A stretch of 12,947 nt of DNA from JAATGA01 sp047605605 (lineage in GTDB: Bacteria; Pseudomonadota; Alphaproteobacteria; Rhodobacterales; Rhodobacteraceae), in contig JASGFG010000094.1 of assembly GCA_047605605.1 (NCBI GenBank), positions 1 through 12,947 of the forward strand, read 5' to 3'. The notes under the pieces are model-generated. The model saw only the letters and a program-made list of their open reading frames with translations, searched no databases and was not told the DNA's origin. A program made the position numbers and the translations under genes. This document shows positions 1 through 6,446 of this stretch, in pieces (position 1 is the stretch's first letter; the number at the start of each line of letters is the position of its first letter).

Positions 1-3
1 GTC

Positions 4-267
4 ATGTGGCTGGTCTTCGGCCGCAGGCTGATGTCGCGCAGTGCCTGGCGCGAATGGCTGCGCACGCCCGGTTTTCGTGCGGGGTTTCTGACGATCCTGA
101 CCTTCACCTCGATCACCCACGCGTTCCAGAATGCGCGATACTATTTCTTTTACCTGCCGATGTTCACCGGCATCGGGGGAAATCGTGCGAATTCGATCCT
201 GCTGGTGGTCAGTGTGCCGATCACCTGCATCATGACCATCTTCTACAAGCTGATCCTGGGGATGTAG
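4..267 (+). CDS. Hypothetical membrane protein, probably 5'-truncated by the window edge
   Basis: I do not recognise this 87-residue product. The frame is already open at base 1 (a GTC codon precedes the ATG at 4), so the true start may lie outside the window and this may be only a C-terminal piece. The visible N-terminal part is rich in Arg and Trp. The middle is aromatic (an ARYYFF stretch near residues 44-49), and residues 64-85 are hydrophobic enough to form one membrane helix ending at the C-terminus. The stop at 265-267 is four bases from the rppH stop, so the two genes converge. That tight tail-to-tail fit and the membrane-like composition favour a real gene. No function can be assigned. 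Confidence 0.55.
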   Translation: MWLVFGRRLMSRSAWREWLRTPGFRAGFLTILTFTSITHAFQNARYYFFYLPMFTGIGGNRANSILLVVSVPITCIMTIFYKLILGM

Positions 268-271
268 CGCC

Positions 272-754
272 TTAGGGGTGCAGATGGCCCGCGAATTCGG
301 CCACCACCTGTTCATAGACGGCGCGCTTGAAGGGGACGATGCCCGCCACCATCTCGTCGGCGCCGATCCAGCGCCAGTGCGAGAATTCGGGGTGTTCGGT
401 GGCGATCCTGATCCGCGAGTCATCGCCCAGAAAGCGGAACAGGAACCATTTCTGCTTTTGCCCCCGGTATTTCCCCTTCCAGACCTTGCCCAGCAGATCT
501 GGCGGCAGGTCGTATGTCACCCAGTCCCTGGTCTTGGCAACGAATTCCACCAGATCGGCGGTGACGCCGGTTTCCTCCCACAACTCGCGCAGGGCGGCGG
601 CGCGGGGCTTTTCGCCCTCGTCGATGCCCCCCTGCGGCATCTGCCAGGCGGGGGTGGGGTTGTCCAGCCGCTGGCCCGCAAAGATCAGACCCTGCGCATT
701 GGTCAGGACCACGCCCACACAGGGACGATAGGGCAGGGTTTCGGGGTCGATCAT
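272..754 (-). CDS. rppH: RNA pyrophosphohydrolase (Nudix hydrolase)
   Basis: The product is a 160-residue Nudix hydrolase of the RppH/IalA type. This family removes pyrophosphate from the 5' triphosphate end of mRNA and so opens it to RNase E decay; some members also cleave diadenosine polyphosphates. The complete Nudix box lies at about residues 42-64: a GG-I-D-E-G-E start, then R-E-L-x-E-E-T-G-V with the metal-binding glutamates. The N-terminal DPETLPYRPCVGVVL stretch and the WPPGG-like QMPQGGIDEGE are typical of RppH. I chose the ATG at 754-752 because family members begin with this M-I-D-P segment and a GGAAAGG lies upstream. An in-frame ATG at 790 would add 12 residues overlapping a hairpin. 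The gene is 72 bases downstream of ctpA and probably shares its transcript. The assignment is secure; RppH versus a dinucleotide polyphosphate hydrolase role is by family. Confidence 0.93.
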   Translation of the reverse strand: MIDPETLPYRPCVGVVLTNAQGLIFAGQRLDNPTPAWQMPQGGIDEGEKPRAAALRELWEETGVTADLVEFVAKTRDWVTYDLPPDLLGKVWKGKYRGQKQKWFLFRFLGDDSRIRIATEHPEFSHWRWIGADEMVAGIVPFKRAVYEQVVAEFAGHLHP

Positions 755-774
755 GGCGGGCCTTTCCGAACCTG

Positions 775-803
775 CGGGTCCGGCGCGCAAGGCCCCGGAC
801 CCG
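775..803 (-). other. Intercistronic hairpin between ctpA and rppH
   Basis: A perfect 9-bp inverted repeat, CGGGTCCGG paired with CCGGACCCG, flanks an 11-base loop. It lies 24 bases after the ctpA stop and 20 bases before the chosen rppH start. No T-tract follows in either direction, so it is not a standard intrinsic terminator. It could be an RNA processing or stability element that separates ctpA and rppH expression (inference). Confidence 0.5.
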
Positions 804-826
804 TCTGGATATTCACCGGCGGGGGA

Positions 827-2170
827 TCACTTCTCCTGGGCGACGGTCGCAAGGCCTTTCAGGATGTCGACGGCATAGGCCAGCTGATAATCCTCGTCGC
901 GCAGCTTGGCGGCCTCTTCGATATGGGCGCGTTCCTCTTCCAGCTGCTTGCGTTCATCCTCGGTCATCGAATCGTTCGACAGGATGCCGCGCAGGTCGGC
1001 CTCGGACCGGGTCTTGGGGGCAGGCGTCTCGGGCGTGGCGGCGGCATCCTTGTTCGGGTCGACCTTGGGCTGGTTGACCACGATGTCGGGCATGACGCCA
1101 AGCGCCTGGATCGACCGGCCCGACGGCGTGTAATACCGCGCCGTCGTCAGCCGCATCGCGCCTTCGCCCCGCAGCGGGATGACCGTCTGGACCGAGCCCT
1201 TGCCAAAGCTTTTCGTGCCGACAAGGATCGCGCGGTGATGGTCCTGCAAGGCGCCCGACACGATCTCGGAGGCCGAGGCAGACCCGCCGTTGATCAGCAC
1301 CACCATCGGCTTGCCGTTCACCAGATCGCCGGGCGTGGCGTTGAATCGCTCGCCGTCCTGCGGGTTGCGGCCGCGGGTCGACACGATCTCGCCCTTGTCG
1401 AGAAAGGCGTCGGACACCTTGATCGCCTGGTTCAGCAGGCCGCCGGGGTTGTTGCGCAGGTCGATCACGACGCCGTTGATCTTGTCCAGCCCGCCGGCCT
1501 CGTCCACAACCTTTTTCAGTTCCGTTTCAAGGCCCGGATAGGTCTGGTCGTTGAAGGTGGTGATGCGCAGCACGGCGGTGTCGCCGACAAGGCGGCCCTT
1601 GACGGCCACCAGCTTGATCGTGTCGCGGATCAGGGACACGTCAAACGGTTCGTCCTTGCCCTTGCGCACGATGGTGATGACGATTTCCGATCCGACCGGG
1701 CCGCGCATCTTGTCGACGGCCTGGTCCAGCGTCAGGCCCAGCACGGATTCGCCGTTCACATGGGTGATGTAGTCGCCCGCCTCGATCCCGGCCTTGTCGG
1801 CGGGGGTGCCGTCCATGGGCGAGACGACCTTGATCGCGCCTTCTTCCTGCGTGACCTCAATGCCCAGGCCGCCGAATTCGCCGCGGGTCTGCACCTGCAT
1901 GTCGTCGAAATCATCGGCGGCCATATAGCTGGAATGCGGGTCCAGCGAGGACAGCATCCCGTTGATCGCCGCCTCGATCAGCTTCTGGCTGTCGACGGGT
2001 TCGACATACTGGTTGCGGATACGCTCGAATATGTCGCCGAACAGGTCGAGCTGTTCGTAGACCGAGGTTTTCTTGACCGCTTCCTGCGCCAGCAGCGGCC
2101 CGGCCACCTGCGTGGTCAGCAGAACGCCCGCCACCGTGCCGCCCAAGGCGGCCATTGCGAATTTCTTCAT
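827..2170 (-). CDS. ctpA: Carboxy-terminal processing protease, S41 family
   Basis: The product is a 447-residue secreted serine protease that trims or degrades periplasmic proteins from their C-termini. In other bacteria such enzymes regulate peptidoglycan hydrolases or mature envelope proteins. An N-terminal signal peptide spans about residues 1-28 (MKKF start, hydrophobic core, LLA-Q). A PDZ domain follows at about 97-172 (GGLGIEV, then GDYITHVNG). The S41 catalytic core covers about 185-365. The motif G-G-S-A-S-A-S-E-I at 295-303 supplies the nucleophile, most likely Ser299, and F-G-K-G at 322-325 supplies the general base Lys324. Their spacing of 25 matches characterised Ctp enzymes. Residues 366-425 form a Pro/Ala- and then Glu/Lys-rich linker. 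The start at 2170 lies seven bases after the envC stop, with GGGATGAG as a ribosome site overlapping that stop. The substrate is unknown; EnvC or the amidases are neighbourhood guesses. Confidence 0.94.
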   Translation of the reverse strand: MKKFAMAALGGTVAGVLLTTQVAGPLLAQEAVKKTSVYEQLDLFGDIFERIRNQYVEPVDSQKLIEAAINGMLSSLDPHSSYMAADDFDDMQVQTRGEFGGLGIEVTQEEGAIKVVSPMDGTPADKAGIEAGDYITHVNGESVLGLTLDQAVDKMRGPVGSEIVITIVRKGKDEPFDVSLIRDTIKLVAVKGRLVGDTAVLRITTFNDQTYPGLETELKKVVDEAGGLDKINGVVIDLRNNPGGLLNQAIKVSDAFLDKGEIVSTRGRNPQDGERFNATPGDLVNGKPMVVLINGGSASASEIVSGALQDHHRAILVGTKSFGKGSVQTVIPLRGEGAMRLTTARYYTPSGRSIQALGVMPDIVVNQPKVDPNKDAAATPETPAPKTRSEADLRGILSNDSMTEDERKQLEEERAHIEEAAKLRDEDYQLAYAVDILKGLATVAQEK

Positions 2171-2177
2171 GCCGTTC

Positions 2178-3287
2178 TCATCCCGTCGTTGCGGCGAACC
2201 ATTCGGTCGGGTCCACCGGCTGGGCCCCCAGCCTCAGTTCCAAATAAAGCGTCTCCGTGCCCGAAGCGCCAGTGTCATCCTGTCCTTCGGCCAGCAGGCC
2301 TGCCGCCGTCGCCTCGCCCCCCGGCATCAGGCCGAGCGGCGCGCCCGGCGTCACCACCTCGCCCACCTCGCCATAGACGGTCCCGAGACCTGCGAGAATG
2401 AGAAGATAGCCGCCCCCCGGCTCGAGGACCATCACATTTCCGTAGTCGAGCAGCGGCCCGCGATAGCGGATCGTCGCCGCGACAGGCGCCGTCACCAGCG
2501 CCGCGGGCCGGGTGGCCAGAACCATGCCCGGTCGGCGCACGCCTGCGGCGTCGGCCTCGTCCGGTCGGCGGATCAGCGTGCCCAGCACCGGCAGCGGCAG
2601 GCGCCCCATCTGCGCGGCGAATCCGGTCGTGTCCCGCTCGCCCGTGGAGAGGCCCGCGGCGAAAGCCTCCAGCGTGTCGGCGCTTTCCAGCAGGGCCTTC
2701 ATCGCCTCGGGGTCTTCGGTGAACCGGCGGGGCAGTTCGGTGCGCTCCGATATCGCCTGGCTCAGCGCCGAACGGGCGGTCTGCGCCATCTGGAGGCCCT
2801 TCAGCAGCGTCTCGCCCGCCGCGGCCTGAAGGGTGCGCAGGTCGCGCAATTCGGCGAGTTCCGATTTCAGCACGTCCACCTCGGCCTGAACGGCAGGGGT
2901 GACATCGGCCAGCATGATGCCCGACCGGACGGTTCCCAGAGGCCCGTCGGGATGCAGCAGCAGCATCGGGCCGGGGTCCTGCTCCATCTGGCCCAGAATG
3001 CCCACCAGCTGCGCCACGCGGTCGCGCTTGGCGTTCATCTGCAAGGTCAGCGAGGTTTCCCGCAATTCCGCCTGGCGCAGCGCCTCTCTCATGGCGGCAA
3101 GACCGTTCTCATAGGCGCGGATGGTCCGGGTCAGGGCGGCCACCCGGTCGCGGGCGCCCTGCGCCTCCTGCAAGGCGGCGACGGCGGCCTGCAAATCCTC
3201 CGAGGCCCGCGCCGCCTGTTCGGCCACCGTCTGCGCCGAAACGGGCAGGGCCAGGCAGACCAGCAAGGCGGCGGCGCGCAGGATCAT
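2178..3287 (-). CDS. envC: EnvC-like murein hydrolase activator (degenerate M23/LytM domain)
   Basis: The product is a 369-residue periplasmic protein of the EnvC type. EnvC proteins do not cut peptidoglycan; they activate septal amidases during cell separation. Residues 1-18 form a signal peptide (LLVCLALPVSA-Q). Residues 20-100 and 130-215 are rich in Ala, Glu, Arg and Leu with heptad-like spacing, consistent with coiled coils. Residues 250-366 match a LytM/M23 fold (LVTAPVAATIRYRG, then TLYLELR with VDPTEWF). The zinc ligands of active M23 enzymes (HxxxD and HxH) are absent: GGGYLLILAGL and LYLELR contain no histidine, which fits an activator. The ATG at 3287-3285 overlaps the gpmI stop as ATGA. 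A longer frame reaches upstream into gpmI, but only this start gives a signal peptide. The E. coli gpmM-envC pair has the same order, which supports the call. Confidence 0.88.
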   Translation of the reverse strand: MILRAAALLVCLALPVSAQTVAEQAARASEDLQAAVAALQEAQGARDRVAALTRTIRAYENGLAAMREALRQAELRETSLTLQMNAKRDRVAQLVGILGQMEQDPGPMLLLHPDGPLGTVRSGIMLADVTPAVQAEVDVLKSELAELRDLRTLQAAAGETLLKGLQMAQTARSALSQAISERTELPRRFTEDPEAMKALLESADTLEAFAAGLSTGERDTTGFAAQMGRLPLPVLGTLIRRPDEADAAGVRRPGMVLATRPAALVTAPVAATIRYRGPLLDYGNVMVLEPGGGYLLILAGLGTVYGEVGEVVTPGAPLGLMPGGEATAAGLLAEGQDDTGASGTETLYLELRLGAQPVDPTEWFAATTG

Positions 3288-4807
3288 CGGGCGATCAGGC
3301 TTTGGCCCGACATCTCGGGCGGCAGGGGCAGGCCCATCAGCTCCAGAAGGGTGGGCGCCACATCGGCCAGCCGCCCGCCCGCCCGCAGGGTGACGCCGGG
3401 CGGGCCGCCGACCAGGATGACCGGCACCGGGTTCGTCGTATGCGCGGTATGGGGGCCGCCCGTCACCGGGTCGATCATCACCTCGCAATTGCCGTGGTCG
3501 GCGATGATCAGCATCGCCCCCCCGGCCTGTTCCAGCGCGGCGACGACGCGGGTCAGGCCGCGGTCCACCGCCTCGACCGCCTTGACCGCGGCGGGCAGGA
3601 TGCCGGTGTGGCCCACCATGTCGGGGTTGGCATAGTTGGTCACGATCAGGTCATAGCCGTGCTGGATCGCCTGAACGAAATGGTCCGACACCTCGTCCGC
3701 CGACATTTCCGGTTGCAGGTCATAGGTCGCGACCTTGGGCGAGGGCGCCATATAGCGGTCCTCGCCCGGAAACGGTTCTTCCCGCCCGCCGTTCAGGAAA
3801 AAGGTGACATGCGGGTATTTCTCGGTTTCCGCCAGCCGGAACTGGGTCAGGCCTTGCGCGGCGACCCATTCGCCGATGGTATTGACCAGATCGCGCTTGG
3901 GGAATGCGGTGGTCAGAAAGGCGTTATGCTCGCCCGAATATTCCACCATCCCCAAGGCGGCTGCCCAAACCGGGCGCGGGCCGGTCGGATAGGCGTCGAA
4001 GCGCGGATCGCACAGGGCCGACAGGATTTCCCGCGCCCGGTCGGCACGGAAGTTCAGGCAGAACAGCCCGTCGCCGTCCCTGGCGCCGGTATAGGGGGCC
4101 AGGACGACTGGCTGGATGAACTCGTCCGTCTCGCCCCGGGCATAGGCATCGGCGACGGCCTTGACCGGATCGGTGTCCTGCGTGCCCTCGCCGCGCAGGA
4201 TGGCGGCGGTGGCGCGGGCGACGCGTTCCCAGCGGTGGTCGCGGTCCATCGCCCAGTAGCGGCCGATGACCGTGGCCACATGCGCACCGGCGGGCAGGGC
4301 ACCGGCCAGCTGGCGCATGAATCCTTCGGCCGAGGTGGGCGCCACGTCGCGCCCGTCGGTCACCGCATGGATGGCAACGGGCACGCCCGCGGCGGCGATG
4401 ACCTGCACCGCGGCGATCAGATGGGCGATGTGCCCATGCACCCCGCCGTTCGACACCACCCCCATCAGATGCGCCGTCCCGCCCGACGCCTTCAGCCGGT
4501 CGACAAAGGCCAGAAGCGCCGCGTTCAGCGCAAAGCTGCCGTCCTCGACCGCCAGGTCGATGGCGCCCAGATCCATCGCCACCACCCGGCCCGCTCCGAT
4601 GTTGGTGTGCCCGACCTCGGAATTGCCCATCTGCCCGCGCGGCAGGCCGACATCGGGGCCAAAGGTGGTCAGCGTGGAATGCGGGCAGGTCGCCCACAGC
4701 CGGTTGAAGGTCGGCACATCGGCCTGGGCGGGCGCGCTGGCGGCGGGGGTGTCGGAAATGCCCCAGCCGTCGAGGATGCACAGGACGACGGGTTTCGGTG
4801 CGGTCAT
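3284..4807 (-). CDS. gpmI: 2,3-bisphosphoglycerate-independent phosphoglycerate mutase
   Basis: The product is a 507-residue cytosolic Mn-dependent enzyme that interconverts 3- and 2-phosphoglycerate in glycolysis and gluconeogenesis; family length is about 510. The metal and catalytic residues are all visible. Asp13 is in the LDGWG motif and Ser63, the phosphorylated serine, is in GNSEVGHTNIGAGR. The NPDMVGHTG motif holds Asp396 and His400, ADHGN holds Asp437 and His438, and HTAHT holds His456. The substrate-loop motif TDGRD is at 150-154. I chose the ATG at 4807-4805 because it gives the family N-terminus (KPVVLCILDGWG) and follows AAGGGG. The frame remains open upstream to 5032, but that extension is low-complexity and crosses the palindrome array. 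The gene heads the gpmI-envC-ctpA-rppH cluster. Confidence 0.97.
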   Translation of the reverse strand: MTAPKPVVLCILDGWGISDTPAASAPAQADVPTFNRLWATCPHSTLTTFGPDVGLPRGQMGNSEVGHTNIGAGRVVAMDLGAIDLAVEDGSFALNAALLAFVDRLKASGGTAHLMGVVSNGGVHGHIAHLIAAVQVIAAAGVPVAIHAVTDGRDVAPTSAEGFMRQLAGALPAGAHVATVIGRYWAMDRDHRWERVARATAAILRGEGTQDTDPVKAVADAYARGETDEFIQPVVLAPYTGARDGDGLFCLNFRADRAREILSALCDPRFDAYPTGPRPVWAAALGMVEYSGEHNAFLTTAFPKRDLVNTIGEWVAAQGLTQFRLAETEKYPHVTFFLNGGREEPFPGEDRYMAPSPKVATYDLQPEMSADEVSDHFVQAIQHGYDLIVTNYANPDMVGHTGILPAAVKAVEAVDRGLTRVVAALEQAGGAMLIIADHGNCEVMIDPVTGGPHTAHTTNPVPVILVGGPPGVTLRAGGRLADVAPTLLELMGLPLPPEMSGQSLIAR

Positions 4808-4836
4808 GACGCGGCCCCTTGTGGCGGTTGGCCCCG

Positions 4837-4865
4837 GTTCTATCGCCCCCGCGGCGGCGCGGCAA
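4837..4865 (-). promoter_or_regulatory. Candidate sigma-70-type promoter for gpmI
   Basis: Read on the minus strand, TTGCCG (4865-4860) is followed by a 17-base spacer and TAGAAC (4842-4837). Each box matches four of six consensus positions. This would give a leader of about 20-25 bases before the gpmI ATG. The site lies between the palindrome array and gpmI, where a promoter is needed if the array blocks read-through. It is prediction by eye only. Confidence 0.35.
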
Positions 4866-4868
4866 CGC

Positions 4869-4883
4869 GCCCCGGGCCGGGGC
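4869..4883. repeat. Short GC-rich hairpin beside the palindrome array
   Basis: GCCCC (4869-4873) pairs with GGGGC (4879-4883) around a five-base GGGCC centre. It abuts the three-palindrome array. In a genome this GC-rich such a short stem could be chance. Confidence 0.3.
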
Positions 4884-4884
4884 A

Positions 4885-4953
4885 CAAAAATCTTTGAAGA
4901 TTTTTGACCGGACCTTTTGAAAGGTCCGGGGCGGAGTTTTTGAAAACTCCGCC
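4885..4953. repeat. Array of three tandem near-perfect palindromes with a common TTTGAA core
   Basis: Three hairpins lie almost end to end. The first is 4885-4906, with arm CAAAAATCTT. The second is 4908-4929, with arm CCGGACCTTT. The third is 4930-4953, with arm GGCGGAGTTTT. Each arm is followed by the two-base centre TG and then its exact reverse complement, giving stems of 10, 10 and 11 bp. The gaps between units are one and zero bases. The arms are unrelated in sequence, but the centre is TTTGAA in the same orientation each time. The array begins 17 bases beyond the crotonase stop in transcription direction and sits upstream of gpmI. It could terminate the SDR-crotonase transcript, but no U-tract follows the two GC-rich stems. 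It may instead be a dispersed repeat family such as REP-like elements. Confidence 0.85.
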
Positions 4954-4974
4954 TGTCACTCCGGCGCCTGTCAC
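4950..4974. repeat. Ten-base direct repeat at the crotonase 3' end
   Basis: CGCCTGTCAC occurs at 4950-4959 and again at 4965-4974, 15 bases apart. The right copy contains the crotonase stop codon and the left copy overlaps the outer arm of the third palindrome. It may be a small duplication made when the palindrome array inserted or slipped (inference). Confidence 0.5.
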
Positions 4975-5585
4975 CCCGCCATCCGCTTGATGGCCGCGAC
5001 ATGACCCGCTTCGGCCGCCAGCACATCGGCACACAGCGTCCGCGCCGTGTCCATCAGCGCGGCGGGTTCGGCCAGACGGTCGATCAGGCCCCAGTCCCGC
5101 GCCTCGTCCGCCGCGACCCGGACGCCCGCCATCAGGATCATCTTGGCCCGCGCAGGGCCGACCAGCGTGACCAGACGGCCCGGATCGGCGGGCTGCGGCA
5201 GAAAGCCCAGCTTCATCACCGGGTAGAACACCTTGGCATCCGGCACCGAAATCCGCAGGTCGCAGGCCAGCGCCATTCCCATCGCCCCCCCGGCCAGCGT
5301 GCCGTTCATCGCGCAGACGGTCAGAAAGGGCGACCCCGCCACCCGGTCCGACAGCTGGGTCCAGATCGGATCGGTGGCCAGCCCCGCCCGCGCCTCGTCC
5401 AGATCGGCCCCGGCGGAAAACACCTTGCCCGCCCCGGTCAGGATCAGCGCCTTGGCGCCTTCGCGCGCGGCCGCGGCAAAGACCCCTTCAAGCTCCACCA
5501 GCATGGCGCGGGTCAGCGAATTGGCCTTTTCCGGCCGGTTCAGCGTCACGGTCCACAGCGCCCCGTCGCGCGCGACGCCGATCAT
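4971..5585 (-). CDS. Short crotonase-superfamily protein (enoyl-CoA hydratase/isomerase-like) lacking the catalytic glutamates
   Basis: The product is a 204-residue crotonase-fold protein, against about 255-260 for typical enoyl-CoA hydratases. The fold is clear: WTVTLNRPEKANSL at 11-24, GKVFSAGADL at 53-62 (first oxyanion-hole segment) and NGTLAGGAMGMALACDL at 94-110 (second oxyanion-hole segment). Aligned by eye to rat mitochondrial hydratase, its two catalytic glutamates (E144 and E164) fall at Gly103 and Val123, so ordinary hydratase chemistry is unlikely. The protein ends soon after the GLIDRLAEP helix, so the usual C-terminal trimerisation and lid region is missing. It could be another crotonase activity or a non-enzymatic relative. 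The ATG at 5585 overlaps the SDR stop as ATGA, so the two are probably translated together. A longer upstream frame is a shadow of the SDR gene. Substrate unknown. Confidence 0.82.
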   Translation of the reverse strand: MIGVARDGALWTVTLNRPEKANSLTRAMLVELEGVFAAAAREGAKALILTGAGKVFSAGADLDEARAGLATDPIWTQLSDRVAGSPFLTVCAMNGTLAGGAMGMALACDLRISVPDAKVFYPVMKLGFLPQPADPGRLVTLVGPARAKMILMAGVRVAADEARDWGLIDRLAEPAALMDTARTLCADVLAAEAGHVAAIKRMAG

Positions 5586-6322
5586 TGGATCAGCCCCGCG
5601 GCGCGGCGGATGCCCTCGTCGCGCAGCCGCACCTCCTGCCCCAGCCAGTCGTCGCCGCCGGGACCGGCCAGCCACAGCAGCGCCCGCGCGGGCCAGTCGG
5701 GCGGGATGTGCACCTCGGGGTCCAGCTGGCTGACCGGGTTGATGCCGCTGGCCTTGATCCTGACCTGCATGTCGGTGCGCACCGTGCCGGGCGACAGGCC
5801 GATGGCGCGGATGCCGTTGGCCCCTTCCTCCAGATGCAGCGACCGGGTCAGCATCGCCGCCCCGGCCTTGGCGGCGCAATAGGCGCTCCACCCCTCATAG
5901 GCGCTGGAGGCGGCGCCCGAGGAGACCGTCAGGATCGTGCCCGCCCCTTGCGCCCGCATCACCGGGATCGCGGCGCGCATTCCGTGAAAGACGCCCTTCA
6001 GGTTGATGTCGATGGAGCGGCCCCAATCCTGGGCGTCGGCATCGGCCAGGGGCGCGATGGGGTCGATCACGCCCGCATTGTTGACCAGCACGTCCAGCCG
6101 CCCCCAGGTTGCCGCCACATGGCCGATGGCCGCCCGCATCGCGGGCCAGTCGGCCACGTCGCAGGGCAGGGCGATACCGCCCACCTCGTCCGCCAAGGCG
6201 GCGATGGCATCCGCCCCGCGCGCCAGCAGCGCCACCCTTGCCCCGGCCGCGGCGAAAACCCGTGCCGCCGCGGCACCGATCCCGGCGCTGGCCCCCGTGA
6301 TGACGACCACCCTGTCCTGCAT
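5582..6322 (-). CDS. SDR family NAD(P)-dependent oxidoreductase
   Basis: The product is a 246-residue classical short-chain dehydrogenase/reductase, a cytosolic Rossmann-fold enzyme that oxidises an alcohol or reduces a ketone. The cofactor motif TGASAGIG is at 9-16, Asp54 is in the adenine pocket (CDV) and NNAG is at 81-84. The catalytic tetrad is Asn107, Ser135, Tyr148 and Lys152 (Y-x-x-x-K). SPGTVRTDM at 177-185 is the usual post-active-site loop. Length is normal for the family. The start at 6322-6320 has an excellent ribosome site, AAGGAGG, seven bases upstream. It is the first gene of a two-gene unit with the crotonase-like gene, which suggests a CoA-thioester or short hydroxy-acid substrate, but nothing in the sequence fixes the substrate. 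The gene diverges from the DUF2125 gene across about 124 bases. Confidence 0.93.
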   Translation of the reverse strand: MQDRVVVITGASAGIGAAAARVFAAAGARVALLARGADAIAALADEVGGIALPCDVADWPAMRAAIGHVAATWGRLDVLVNNAGVIDPIAPLADADAQDWGRSIDINLKGVFHGMRAAIPVMRAQGAGTILTVSSGAASSAYEGWSAYCAAKAGAAMLTRSLHLEEGANGIRAIGLSPGTVRTDMQVRIKASGINPVSQLDPEVHIPPDWPARALLWLAGPGGDDWLGQEVRLRDEGIRRAAGLIQ

Positions 6323-6329
6323 CCCCGTC

Positions 6330-6336
6330 CCTCCTT
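6330..6336 (-). promoter_or_regulatory. Strong Shine-Dalgarno for the SDR gene
   Basis: AAGGAGG on the minus strand, seven bases before the ATG, is the best ribosome-binding site in the window and fixes the SDR start. Confidence 0.8.
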
Positions 6337-6382
6337 GTCCGATGACGACGGCTTAGCCTTTTCCGTCGCCCGGCGGAATCCC

Positions 6383-6411
6383 TTGACCACCCGCCCGCGC
6401 GGGCCAACTAT
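6383..6411 (+). promoter_or_regulatory. Candidate promoter for the DUF2125 gene
   Basis: TTGACC at 6383-6388 (five of six to the -35 consensus) is followed by a 17-base spacer and a weak AACTAT at 6406-6411 (three of six). The spacer contains a perfect 12-base palindrome, GCCCGCGCGGGC (6393-6404), which could hold a regulator but may be chance at this GC content. A TATATT at 6421-6426 is too close to the ribosome site to be a useful -10. Confidence 0.35.
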
Positions 6412-6446
6412 GTCGCGGCCTATATTTGCATCAGGAGCGTTTCGTT

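Noticed and set aside
278..2401. Plus-strand open frame of 707 codons opposite rppH and ctpA
   Set aside because: It is antisense to two well-supported genes, and its sequence is rich in Gly, Arg, His and Asp without recognisable motifs. Long antisense frames are expected at this GC content.
3288..3488. N-terminal extension of envC by 67 residues
   Set aside because: It overlaps gpmI, is Gly/Pro/Arg-rich and would bury the signal peptide that begins at 3287.
3302..4897. Plus-strand open frame of 531 codons opposite gpmI
   Set aside because: Composition is that of the complement of gpmI, and all catalytic motifs are on the minus strand.
4808..5032. N-terminal extension of gpmI to an upstream in-frame start
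   Set aside because: The extension passes through the palindrome array and the crotonase 3' end, is Arg/Ser-rich and precedes a family-typical N-terminus with its own ribosome site.
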